In this document: positions 26,510-35,318 of the stretch, piece by piece | Layout of the letters: every line of letters begins with the position of its first letter | Numbering within the stretch: position 1 is the first letter of the stretch | Assembly (NCBI RefSeq): GCF_024397975.1 | Contig: NZ_CP073745.1 | Coordinates: forward strand, 314,501 to 378,500 | Direction: 5' to 3' | Length of the DNA: 64,000 bases | Source: Bacterioplanoides sp. SCSIO 12839 | Lineage (GTDB): Bacteria; Pseudomonadota; Gammaproteobacteria; Pseudomonadales; Oceanobacteraceae | Program-made: the position numbers and the translations under genes | Notes under the pieces: generated by a model | Told to the model about the DNA's origin: nothing | The model's database searches: none | The model's input: the letters and a program-made list of their open reading frames with translations, nothing else

Positions 26510-28744
26510 TCAAGCGTTTAACTCTAGCGGCAAACTGTAAAAACGCTGCCCGGTTTTCGCCGTCACAGCATTGGCAACGGCTGCCGCTAGTGGTGGAACA
26601 CCTGGTTCACCCACCCCGGTTGGCTGCTCATTACTGTCAATAATATGAACCTGAATATCCGGCGATTCATTCATGCGCAGCAACTGATAATCGTAGAAAT
26701 TATTTTGTTGCGGTTCGCCATCCACAATGGTGATTTTTCCATATAATGCGGCGGTTAAACCAAAAATAATCCCACCTTCCATCTGTGCTTCAACCGTATC
26801 CGGGTTAACAACCTGACCACAGTCGACCACACACACCACGCGTTTTACCTGTGGACGATTGCCCTGTAGCTCAACATCGGCAATTTGTGCCACCCAGGTA
26901 CCAAACGATTTATGCAGCGAAACACCCTGAGTACAGCCAGGCAATGGTGATCCCCAGCTGGCTTTCTCGGCCGCCGTCTTTAATACCTGAGAAGCGCGGG
27001 CATTATTTTTTAATAAACCTAAGCGGAATTGAACCGGGTCTTGTTGCTGTTGATTTGCCAGCTGATCCATAAAGGTTTCAGTAATAAAACCATTATGTGA
27101 ATAACCCACGCTACGCCAGTTGCCGACTAAAATACCGGAATCGGATTTTTTATAATCAACCGATAAGTGTTCAAACTCATAAGGTAGGTGATTAGCACCT
27201 TCATAAATAGACGCATCGGCTGGTGCAATAATGCCTTCGCCGAGTTTGCCCGCACTTTCCAGCATGCCGAACATAAACTTAGGTGCAAATGGATACTGGG
27301 CCGGAGCCGCTTCAGAAACAAAATAGTCAAACACACCAGAACCAGCCATTTGATGCTGCCAGCCATTAACATTACCGCTGTTGTCCAGCGTGGCGGTGAG
27401 CTGGTGATAACTGGAAGGGCGGTAGAAATCGCGCTTAGTATCTTCTTCCCGTGACCAGATTAATTTCACTGGTTTTTGCAACTTGTCTGAAATAGCAGCC
27501 GCTTCCGCAACATAGTCGTTATTAATTCGACGGCCAAAACCACCACCAATAAAGGTCACATTAATTTTAATGTCACTCAGGGAATAACGGCTGGCTTTAG
27601 CTGCTGCTACCTGGGCCATATCCGGGCCTTGTGTCGGTGCCCATATTTCCATGCCATCTTCTTTCGCCCAAGCAGTACAGTTTTGAGGCTCCAGAGTGGC
27701 GTGAGCCAGAAATGGCATTTTGTATTCAGCCGTAATGGTGTTTGTTGCCGATTCCAGCGCCTTTTCAATATCGCCATCATCACGAACATTCTTACCGCTG
27801 TCTTCGGCCATATCAGCCTGATATTGAGCAAAAATGCTCTCGTCACTGACGTTGTTAAGCTGGCTGTTGTGCCACTCAACCGTGAGCTGTTGCTGCGCTT
27901 TGCGCGCTTGCCAATAACTTTTCGCAACCACGGCAACACCAACAGCTGCTGGGGCGTTAATTTCGAACACATCAACCACACCCGGCATGGCTTTCGTTTT
28001 ACTGGCGTCAAAGCTTTTGACTTCACTGTCCCAGCGTCCGGCACGGGTTACCACGGCATACAACATACCCGGTAATTCAGTATCGATACCAAAATCAGCG
28101 GTGCCAGTCGCTTTTTGTGCGGCATCCAGGCGTTTGTTGTATTTGCCGATGACTTTGAATTCAGACTTATCTTTCAGTGGAATATCGGATGGGATGGAAT
28201 AGGTGGCGGCAATGGCTGCCAGGTGACCATAGGGAATCTTTTCTCCCGTCTGGGTGTTAATAACATGGCCTGATTCAGCACGACACTGCTCAGTTTTTAT
28301 CCCCCAGGTATTGGCGGCGGCCTTAGTCAACATCAGACGTGTTGCTGCGCCGCATTCACGAATAATTTTCCAGCCAGCTGCGATACTGGTACTGCCACCG
28401 GTAACCTGCACCCCATAAATGCTGTTGCGGTAAAGAGGATCAACACCGGCGAAGCGGATGTTCACTAACTCAGGGTCGACTTCCAGCTCTTCCGCCAATA
28501 ACGATGTCATGCCGGTGTAAGTGTTTTGTCCCATCTCCGTGCGATCAAGCACAAAGTGAATGGTATTGTCACTATCGATGCGTAACCAGGCGTTGGAATC
28601 CCAACCCTCGGTGCCACTGTTCTGATTGAGGCCGCCATTTTTCAGGGTGCTGCATGCTGGCAGAGCCATGGTCATCATCAGGCCACCGCCAGTAACAGAC
28701 GACGCTTTCAGAAAGGTACGACGATTTACGTTCATCTCAGCCAT
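26510..28744 (-). CDS. Xanthine-dehydrogenase-family molybdopterin-binding subunit (IorB-like)
   Basis: 744 residues. A Tat-type signal (NRRTFLKASSVTGGG) with a following ACSTL lipobox-like site starts the protein, followed by the large molybdopterin-binding domains of the isoquinoline 1-oxidoreductase beta subunit/aldehyde oxidase type (IGGGFGRRINNDYVAEAAAIS; VGEPGVPPLAAAVANAV near the end). It hydroxylates an N-heterocycle or oxidises an aldehyde in the periplasm; the substrate is unknown. Start overlaps the iorA-like gene by 8 bp, with AAGGAG 8 nt upstream. Confidence 0.9.
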   Translation of the reverse strand: MAEMNVNRRTFLKASSVTGGGLMMTMALPACSTLKNGGLNQNSGTEGWDSNAWLRIDSDNTIHFVLDRTEMGQNTYTGMTSLLAEELEVDPELVNIRFAGVDPLYRNSIYGVQVTGGSTSIAAGWKIIRECGAATRLMLTKAAANTWGIKTEQCRAESGHVINTQTGEKIPYGHLAAIAATYSIPSDIPLKDKSEFKVIGKYNKRLDAAQKATGTADFGIDTELPGMLYAVVTRAGRWDSEVKSFDASKTKAMPGVVDVFEINAPAAVGVAVVAKSYWQARKAQQQLTVEWHNSQLNNVSDESIFAQYQADMAEDSGKNVRDDGDIEKALESATNTITAEYKMPFLAHATLEPQNCTAWAKEDGMEIWAPTQGPDMAQVAAAKASRYSLSDIKINVTFIGGGFGRRINNDYVAEAAAISDKLQKPVKLIWSREEDTKRDFYRPSSYHQLTATLDNSGNVNGWQHQMAGSGVFDYFVSEAAPAQYPFAPKFMFGMLESAGKLGEGIIAPADASIYEGANHLPYEFEHLSVDYKKSDSGILVGNWRSVGYSHNGFITETFMDQLANQQQQDPVQFRLGLLKNNARASQVLKTAAEKASWGSPLPGCTQGVSLHKSFGTWVAQIADVELQGNRPQVKRVVCVVDCGQVVNPDTVEAQMEGGIIFGLTAALYGKITIVDGEPQQNNFYDYQLLRMNESPDIQVHIIDSNEQPTGVGEPGVPPLAAAVANAVTAKTGQRFYSLPLELNA

Positions 28745-29237
28745 GAGTCAGCTCCTTAAATAGATCACTGTTGCGGTCGGCGGATAGCTGGCCAGCGGCT
28801 TGTTTAATGGCATTTTTGATGCGTGGATAGGTGCCGCAGCGGCAGATATTGCCACTCATTGCATTATCGATATCCTGATCGGATGGGTTGGGGTTATCGC
28901 GCAACAGAGCGGTCGCAGACATGATCTGGCCAGATTGGCAGTAACCGCACTGAGGTACATTATTGTCGACCCAGGCTTGTTGTACGGTGCTCAGGTTTTC
29001 CGGTGAGCCAACCCCTTCAATGGTGGTGATATTTTGACCTGCCGCAGCAGAGACCGGGGTAATACAGGTACGAATTGGAATGCCATTAAGGTGCATGGTG
29101 CAAGCACCACATAAGCCCGCACCGCAGCCAAACTTTGTGCCTTTCAGGCTCAGAAAGTCCCGCACCACCCACAATAAAGGGGTATCTGCTTCAACATCCA
29201 GCGTGTGTTTCACGCCGTTTACAGTTAACTCAATCAT
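28737..29237 (-). CDS. (2Fe-2S) subunit of molybdenum hydroxylase (IorA-like)
   Basis: 166 residues. Plant-type ferredoxin cluster FGCGAGLCGACTMHLNG in the N-terminal half and the all-helical second cluster CGYCQSGQIMSA ... NICRCGTYPRI. These two [2Fe-2S] centres pass electrons from the molybdenum site in the neighbouring IorB-like subunit. No FAD subunit is encoded nearby, which fits the Ior type using an external acceptor such as a cytochrome. It has no signal of its own and is presumably co-exported by the Tat signal of its partner. Confidence 0.93.
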   Translation of the reverse strand: MIELTVNGVKHTLDVEADTPLLWVVRDFLSLKGTKFGCGAGLCGACTMHLNGIPIRTCITPVSAAAGQNITTIEGVGSPENLSTVQQAWVDNNVPQCGYCQSGQIMSATALLRDNPNPSDQDIDNAMSGNICRCGTYPRIKNAIKQAAGQLSADRNSDLFKELTHG

Positions 29238-29383
29238 CCGGTTGTACCTTGAGCATCGAAGTGATGCTTTTATGTTGTTATTGGACGAAAGGTTAACAAC
29301 CTTTATTAAGAGCCGTAAAGGTGCTTTTCTGCTAACATCTGTTGCTCAAAAATGACCAATCCACCGCTAGCAAAGTAGATTTA

Positions 29384-30151
29384 ATGGCAAAGAAGTTTTA
29401 TGTGATCTGGGCAGGCCATGAACCCGGTATTTATTCAGACTGGCCAACGGCTAAAAAGCAGGTGGATGGTTTTCCTGGCGCACGCTACAAATCTTTCACT
29501 AATGAAGCGGAAGCGCTGGCGGCTTATGGTCGTCCAGCGACGGTTAAGCCAGCCGCTGGCAGTGGTGCACGTGCTGGCAAAAAAACATCGTCTGCCAAAA
29601 CACCGGCAGGGGTCAGCCTGAACGCAGACTTCACCTTTTTTTGCGATGGCGGTTGTGACCCGAACCCAGGCAAGGCAGGCTCCGGCATTGCCATTTACAA
29701 GGGCGAGCAGCTGATCCAATTATGGTATGGCATGTTTAACCCAAATGGCACCAATAATTCGGCTGAATTAAACGCTTTATATCAATCGTTGTGTTTGGCT
29801 AAAAAAGTGATTGAGATGGGAAAAAGTGCGCAAATTTATTGCGATTCTATGTATTCAATTCAGTGTATTCGTGACTGGGCACCGGGCTGGAAAAAACGTG
29901 GCTGGAAGCGTAAAGACGGTGAAATTCAAAATCTGGAAATTATCCAGCAGGCCTTTGACTTATTTAATGAAATTAAAGGGCAGCTGACGCTAACCCATGT
30001 GAAAGCCCACGCAGGAACTGAAGGTAACGAACTGGCCGACCGTATGACCATGGTTGCGGTGGATCGTAAAAAACCAGATTGGCATAAATACGAAGCCCAA
30101 GACGACGGCAGTTTTGATATTGCTGCTTTATTAAACATGCGCGCGGGCTAA
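29384..30151 (+). CDS. Ribonuclease H with N-terminal viroplasmin domain
   Basis: 255 residues. Residues 1-45 form a viroplasmin/caulimovirus VI-like hybrid-binding domain (KKFYVIWAGHEPGIYSDW ... GARYKSF). The RNase H domain follows after a linker (about 85-235) with active-site Asp in FFCDGGCDPNPGKAG, Glu in NNSAELNAL, Asp in IYCDSMYSIQ and the His loop HAGTEGNELADRM. This two-domain layout is like eukaryotic RNase H1 and a subset of bacterial enzymes. ATG at 29384 starts the conserved domain; an upstream TTG is not supported. Confidence 0.92.
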   Translation: MAKKFYVIWAGHEPGIYSDWPTAKKQVDGFPGARYKSFTNEAEALAAYGRPATVKPAAGSGARAGKKTSSAKTPAGVSLNADFTFFCDGGCDPNPGKAGSGIAIYKGEQLIQLWYGMFNPNGTNNSAELNALYQSLCLAKKVIEMGKSAQIYCDSMYSIQCIRDWAPGWKKRGWKRKDGEIQNLEIIQQAFDLFNEIKGQLTLTHVKAHAGTEGNELADRMTMVAVDRKKPDWHKYEAQDDGSFDIAALLNMRAG

Positions 30152-30192
30152 TTAACTGCGCCACAAAATATATTAAGAAAAGTGAAACAACC

Positions 30193-30957
30193 ATGACTGT
30201 ATTTCGTCCTTGTATTGATCTTCACCAGGGCAAGGTGAAACAAATTGTTGGTGGCAGCCTGAACGACGACGGTGCAGACACTAACTTTGTCAGCGAACAT
30301 GATGCCGCGTATTACGCGAATTTATATCGCCAACATGATTTACGTGGTGGTCATGTAATTGCCCTTGGCCCGGGCAATAAAGACGAAGCGTTAAAAGCGC
30401 TCGCTGCCTGGCCACAAGGTTTACAGTTTGGTGGCGGGGTGAATAACACCAATGCCGCTGAGTTTTTAGAGGCAGGTGCTTCCCATGTGATTGTCACCTC
30501 GTATTTGTTTGAAAGCGGCCAGTTCAGTTGGCAGCGCTTAGAGCAGCTGAAAAAAGAAGCGGGTAAAGAACGCCTGATTCTGGATTTAAGCTGCCGTCGT
30601 ACCGAAGGTGGCTGGAATATCGCTACCGACCGTTGGCAAACCGTCACGTCCACCGCGGTGAATGCTGAAAATTTACGTGAGCTGGCAAACCATTGTGATG
30701 AATTTTTAATTCATGCCGCCGATGTCGAAGGGCTACAGGGTGGTATTGATGAAGACTTGGTGAGCTTGTTAGGGCAGCACTCTACTATTCCTATGACCTA
30801 CGCGGGTGGCGCACGTTCGCTTGAAGATTTAAAACGCGTACACGAATTATCAAATGGCAAGGTTGATTTAACCATTGGCAGTGCGTTGGATATTTTTGGT
30901 GGCAGTGGTGTGACGTTAGAAGAATGTTTGTGCTGGAATCAGCAGGCGTCTGTTTAA
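30193..30957 (+). CDS. hisA: Eukaryotic-type HisA isomerase (HIS6-like)
   Basis: 254 residues. Phosphoribosylformimino-AICAR-P isomerase of histidine synthesis, but of the fungal/plant HIS6 type: PCIDLHQGKVKQIVGG, GGHVIALGPGN, LQFGGGVNNTNAAEFL, LILDLSCRRTEGGWNIATDRWQ, FLIHAADVEGLQGGID and KVDLTIGSALDIFGG match the yeast protein far better than bacterial HisA. It starts 41 bp after the RNase H gene. Whether a standard hisA exists elsewhere in the genome cannot be seen. Confidence 0.88.
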   Translation: MTVFRPCIDLHQGKVKQIVGGSLNDDGADTNFVSEHDAAYYANLYRQHDLRGGHVIALGPGNKDEALKALAAWPQGLQFGGGVNNTNAAEFLEAGASHVIVTSYLFESGQFSWQRLEQLKKEAGKERLILDLSCRRTEGGWNIATDRWQTVTSTAVNAENLRELANHCDEFLIHAADVEGLQGGIDEDLVSLLGQHSTIPMTYAGGARSLEDLKRVHELSNGKVDLTIGSALDIFGGSGVTLEECLCWNQQASV

Positions 30958-30975
30958 TCACGCTTCCAGATAAAT

Positions 30976-31012
30976 AAAAAAGGATTGTGTGTCACCACAC
31001 AATCCTTTTTTT
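30976..31012. terminator. Bidirectional terminator after hisA and the RTX gene
   Basis: A 15-bp stem (AAAAAGGATTGTGTG / CACACAATCCTTTTT) with a TCAC loop has T-runs on both strands, between two convergent genes. Confidence 0.92.
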
Positions 31013-31041
31013 GTTTTCGTTTTTTGCTTTTATTTTCTGTA

Positions 31042-32802
31042 TTAGTCGCGCCAGTTGGTCCAAAACGAGTCCAGTACTTGGTATTCCGGATCGCCCAGTA
31101 TCCAGATACCTCCGCCCGCTTTGTTATCCAGATCGTTAATGGCATCTTCTAATGCACCATGGCTGCCTGAGAAGCTGCCGAAGCCCATTAAACTGATGGC
31201 CTTGTTATTTCCGGATGTGTTGTAGCTACCGGCATAGCTGCGAATAGCCGCCTGAAGGTTGTTTGGTCCATCGTAATCACAATCACTCATATTGCCCGAG
31301 TTACGGAAGCACAGGTTGTAACCGCCACCGCCGCCACCATTAGGGTAAACATCACCTCGGTTATAGATCCAGTCACGGCCATCACCACCATAGAAGCCTT
31401 GGTCATCATTGCTGTCCATGGCAGCTAAAAAGTCATAACCGCCGCCACCATACAATTCTGATGAACCATTGGCATTCACAATAATGTCATCACCAGATTC
31501 TCCCCACATACGGGTCTTTTTCGACCAAGCACCACCGGCGCGGTCTAACATCACATCATTGCCGCTGCCACCACGCATACGATCCTGATTACCCCCATTA
31601 CCGTACATCAGGTCATCGTGTTCGTTGCCCCACATTTTGTCAGCATCATCGCCGCCGTACATGATGTCTTCGCCCTGATTACCGTATAATTCATCGAAGC
31701 CGTTATCGCCACGAATAATATCGTTACCTCGGCCACCCACAATGTAATCATCACCATCACCACCTTCTAAGATGTCGTTGGCAGGGCTACCTGCAATGTG
31801 GTCATCACCACCTTTGCCTTTAATCACTACCGTTACATCGGAATATTGGGCGCTGATGATATCGGTGCCATTGCCACCCGTAATGGAGATACGGATCACG
31901 TTTTTGTCGTCCCAACGGTGGCACTGATACACTTCAGTAGGCACTACACTCTTGAAGCAGGCGATGGCCGTACCATTCAGGCTGGCTACCTGCAGAGAAA
32001 CCGTCAGATTGTTATACGAGGTGGTGGCATCTGGCATAGTGACATAAGCAAAAGCACCGTAGGTGGTGTTCACCAGATTGGTGCTAAAGCCAGATGGTAA
32101 GCCAGTGTGGGGTTTTCTCAGCAGGGCATTACGACCACTACGCCATGCATTAAATTCATCTTCAGTATGAAACTCAGGAACCATCGGCCCCCATTCTTCA
32201 CCGCCTTCGGTACGGCCATCAATGCCCGACCAGCCGGTGTAGGTATCGCTGCCAGCCCCGCCATCTAAGAAATCATTGCCTTGGTCGCCGCTGAGGTCGT
32301 CGTTGCCGTCGCCACCGTACAGTGCGTCGTCACCTTCGCCGCCAATCAATTCATCGTGTCGGCCATTCCCGGCCAGCATATCATTGCCAGCACCACCATT
32401 AAGCAGGTCGTTGGCTGGGCCAGTGGTAATAAAATCCACGCCGTCTTCGCCATACACTTCTTGCTTCATATTAAACTCATGGGCGCTGTAGGAATCGTTA
32501 CCAGCGCCCAGATAAAAACGAACCCCTTGATAGTTGGAAAGATCTCGTTCTTCACAGGTATCGTTAATGGTGATAGAGGCGGCATTCTTCGTGCCGGAAA
32601 TCGAGACCACATCACGGCCATTGGTGGTATGAAATTCAAGATAACCACCATTCGGTGCGACGCTGATGTCAGACGACAGGGTGTCGCAAATAATTTCAGG
32701 CGTTTCTGAAAAGGCAAGGCTATGTGAGGCGGTTAAGATGGATAAGGCCGATACGGCCCCAAGCGCACTGGCTTTAACCAGTGTGTTTTTAGAACGGGTC
32801 AT
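31042..32802 (-). CDS. RTX (haemolysin-type calcium-binding repeat) protein with N-terminal signal peptide
   Basis: 586 residues. An apparent Sec signal (VKASALGAVSALSILTASHSLA, cleavage about residue 30) precedes two blocks of RTX nonapeptides GGxGxDxxx (about 135-200 and 330-480, e.g. GGDGDDYIVGGRGNDIIRGD). The two blocks are separated by a non-repeat region of about 130 residues. RTX proteins usually lack a signal peptide and use type I secretion; no ABC/MFP exporter genes lie nearby. No enzymatic domain is recognised. Confidence 0.85.
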   Translation of the reverse strand: MTRSKNTLVKASALGAVSALSILTASHSLAFSETPEIICDTLSSDISVAPNGGYLEFHTTNGRDVVSISGTKNAASITINDTCEERDLSNYQGVRFYLGAGNDSYSAHEFNMKQEVYGEDGVDFITTGPANDLLNGGAGNDMLAGNGRHDELIGGEGDDALYGGDGNDDLSGDQGNDFLDGGAGSDTYTGWSGIDGRTEGGEEWGPMVPEFHTEDEFNAWRSGRNALLRKPHTGLPSGFSTNLVNTTYGAFAYVTMPDATTSYNNLTVSLQVASLNGTAIACFKSVVPTEVYQCHRWDDKNVIRISITGGNGTDIISAQYSDVTVVIKGKGGDDHIAGSPANDILEGGDGDDYIVGGRGNDIIRGDNGFDELYGNQGEDIMYGGDDADKMWGNEHDDLMYGNGGNQDRMRGGSGNDVMLDRAGGAWSKKTRMWGESGDDIIVNANGSSELYGGGGYDFLAAMDSNDDQGFYGGDGRDWIYNRGDVYPNGGGGGGYNLCFRNSGNMSDCDYDGPNNLQAAIRSYAGSYNTSGNNKAISLMGFGSFSGSHGALEDAINDLDNKAGGGIWILGDPEYQVLDSFWTNWRD

Positions 32803-32893
32803 GTTGTAACTCTCTCTAATGGCGAAGCATTAAATGCTGACCATGAAAGAGTAACAGTCACTTTTTCTGAAAATATGTAAGAAATAAGGAAAC

Positions 32894-33748
32894 TTACTGC
32901 AGGGGGGCGCTCTTTTGTAACTTGTTTGGCTGAACGGCAGAACGCATAAAGTGACGAACACTTTCAGGAATTTCGACCTCTTTATAATATTTTTTCATGA
33001 TGTCCAGGTAGGTACCGTTGTTAATAATTTCTATCAGGCCTGCATTAAACACCTCTACCAGGTGTGATGACTTTTCAGGAAATAGTATGTCACCGGTCAT
33101 GGTATAAATGGACTTTTCTGAGCGGATAAACTGCGACAATGCGTTCGGGTATGTTTGCTGAATAATGTTCCAGCCAGCGAGTTCCAGCGCCGCAAACATA
33201 TCCCGGCGGCCACTTTTTATAAGGTGTGGGCTTTGTTCCAGGCGAGACACCATGTGCGGCTTGATATTAAATTTTTCAAAAATTGGCGTTAACGCGCCAC
33301 CTTTGATGTAAACAATATCTTTATCTTTGAGTTCATCGAGTGTGTTGAAGTGAATGCCTTGCGGGAATTTCTCTTTTAACGCAAAAAAGTAAAACTGTGG
33401 GCTATAAACGGATATTGGAGTGAATGCTTCCTCCAATTGTTGTTGATCAAGCCAGAACTTTGAACCCAAGACGGCATCAATATTATCCTGCTTCATGGCC
33501 CAGAAAACACGGGTCATTGGGTATTGATGATACTGTACCTGAATACCCTGAGTTAAGAAGGCAGCAGCGGCAAGGTCGGTACCAATACTGCCTTTAATAT
33601 CCAGAATAGGAGGATAGCTGGTGAGCGACAGATTCACCGTGTCCGGAATCTTCTGAGCCGCTGCCTGCATGGCAAACAAACACAGACATAATGTGAGCAA
33701 ACGCTTGGTGCGGCTCTGTTTCAGGATGTTGGTCGGTCGGATCGTCAT
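32894..33748 (-). CDS. Periplasmic solute-binding protein (SBP_bac_3-like)
   Basis: 284 residues. Signal peptide (LLTLCLCLFAMQAAAQ) and a two-lobed periplasmic-binding fold (TDLAAAAFLTQGIQVQYHQYPMTRVFWAMKQDNIDAVLGSKFW ... ELKDKDIVYIKGG). Such stand-alone proteins resemble extracellular amino-acid-binding proteins, but no permease or ATPase lies nearby, so a sensory or orphan role is as likely. The ATG at 33748 has GGAG 8 nt upstream; the TTG further upstream overlaps that site. Confidence 0.75.
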   Translation of the reverse strand: MTIRPTNILKQSRTKRLLTLCLCLFAMQAAAQKIPDTVNLSLTSYPPILDIKGSIGTDLAAAAFLTQGIQVQYHQYPMTRVFWAMKQDNIDAVLGSKFWLDQQQLEEAFTPISVYSPQFYFFALKEKFPQGIHFNTLDELKDKDIVYIKGGALTPIFEKFNIKPHMVSRLEQSPHLIKSGRRDMFAALELAGWNIIQQTYPNALSQFIRSEKSIYTMTGDILFPEKSSHLVEVFNAGLIEIINNGTYLDIMKKYYKEVEIPESVRHFMRSAVQPNKLQKSAPLQ

Positions 33749-33810
33749 TCTTAGCTCCAATAACTGCTCTGAAGGCTAAGGCCTTTATTTTCTCAGAGCC
33801 TGATCGTCGC

Positions 33811-35208
33811 TCAGGGTTTATTCAACAGGCTCACTAACTCATTTAAGTCATCCATTTTATTCATCACGGATGATGTCACATCATCAATGGCCTCCGCGGT
33901 TAAATCAAGGTCATCTAACATCCAGGGCTCCGGCGTTTCAAACGGACCGTCACCAAAGCCATGGCGACGTAATGCCCGGGTGGCAATGTATAAAATCTGA
34001 GCATATTCCTTATGTTCGCCATCAAACTGAGCATTGTGTTGCTGGCGTAAAGCGGTCACCAGCTCTTCTGGCATCCGCCACTGCTGCATCAGGCAGCTGG
34101 ATACCTGCTCCCGGGTCATACCTAATAAATGGCGTTCAATAAAGAAGCGGTTAATGTGTGGGTTTGCTTCAATATGACGATTGATTAATGAGAATTGTGG
34201 CGGGAAGACATGTCCCAGCACCAGAAAGCCAAAGTTGTGTAATAAACCACACAAATACGCCAGCCCCTGGCTGGGGCGGTTTTTGGCCGGAATCAGGCGG
34301 GTAATTTCACCGCATAACGCCGCCGTCACCACCGCCTGTTGCCAGAACGGAGCATAGCCATGTGGCCCTTCTTTTGGCACCGACAGCGTTCTGCCCAGAG
34401 CCAATCCGAGTGCCAGGTTAATCACCAGATCAAATCCTAATACCCGCAGTACGGCATCTTCGACCGTTTTGATTTCACCACGTACGCCATAATACGGAGA
34501 GCGCGCCCAGCTGACGACCTGAGCCGACATGCCCGGATCGAGTTCCACCGCCTGTGCTAACGTCACGGTATCGGCGTTAGGGTCAACCCGTAGCTCAATA
34601 ATCTTGCGAGCGGTTTCCGGTAGTGGGGGTAAATCGAGAGTCTCTTCCAGACGTTGCTGAATCCGCATCGGAGTAAATTGTTGAATCGCGGCATGAACAT
34701 CACTCAGGTCTTCGTCTGAATTGTTGTTGTGGATATCCAGCGGTAGCTTGGCGGTGTAATTACCGGTATGCGAGCTGGTAATCAGGTTGCGGAAATCATC
34801 CGTGGGGATCTTCAGCCATTCGTGCTCGGCACCGGAAACGATATACAGCTCTTCCTGTTGCAATAATGACTCATCCACCAGAGAGTCGACTCCGGTGACC
34901 TGAGGCAAGGCTGGAAACTCATCAATGCCAAATTTGTTTTTCAGGCGTTGCAGCTCTTCTGCTGATAAGGCTTTGAACTGGCGCCCGGTACTGAACGACA
35001 GGCGATTGAGATCGAGAATACGGTTGCCTGGAATCACGACCTGAACCTTGCCGTCACCATCTTTAAGAAAGATGACGTTAGCGACTTTGGAGGAATAAGA
35101 AGCCGGTGGATTGCTTTGCATAAGATTGAACACTTCTTCGTCGTCGGTCAGTGAATAAGGGACGTGCCAGTCGTCCAGAACTTTCATTACGGTTGCCGGT
35201 ATTGCCAT
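33811..35208 (-). CDS. YbaK/ProX-like domain fused to an HDOD domain
   Basis: 465 residues. Residues 1-150 resemble YbaK/aminoacyl-tRNA deacylase-associated domains (VLDDWHVPYSLTDDEE, SSKVANVIFLKDGDGKVQVVIPGNRILDL). Residues about 190-400 form an HDOD domain (LPPLPETARKIIELRVDPNADTVTLAQAVELDPGMSAQVVSWARSPYYG; LCGLLHNFGFLVLGHVFP). HDOD domains are degenerate HD phosphohydrolases found in signalling proteins. The ATG at 35208 has AAGGA 8 nt upstream. It lies downstream of recG on the same strand, 110 bp away. Confidence 0.8.
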   Translation of the reverse strand: MAIPATVMKVLDDWHVPYSLTDDEEVFNLMQSNPPASYSSKVANVIFLKDGDGKVQVVIPGNRILDLNRLSFSTGRQFKALSAEELQRLKNKFGIDEFPALPQVTGVDSLVDESLLQQEELYIVSGAEHEWLKIPTDDFRNLITSSHTGNYTAKLPLDIHNNNSDEDLSDVHAAIQQFTPMRIQQRLEETLDLPPLPETARKIIELRVDPNADTVTLAQAVELDPGMSAQVVSWARSPYYGVRGEIKTVEDAVLRVLGFDLVINLALGLALGRTLSVPKEGPHGYAPFWQQAVVTAALCGEITRLIPAKNRPSQGLAYLCGLLHNFGFLVLGHVFPPQFSLINRHIEANPHINRFFIERHLLGMTREQVSSCLMQQWRMPEELVTALRQQHNAQFDGEHKEYAQILYIATRALRRHGFGDGPFETPEPWMLDDLDLTAEAIDDVTSSVMNKMDDLNELVSLLNKP

Positions 35209-35318
35209 CGCAGAAATCCTTGTTGTGTGCGGCGACCACCGCAGTTCAGAAAAGGTATGTAATAAATATAGAACAGGCTGGCAGGCTTGCTTGGATAGCG
35301 AAGAAGTTTTTGTATGAA

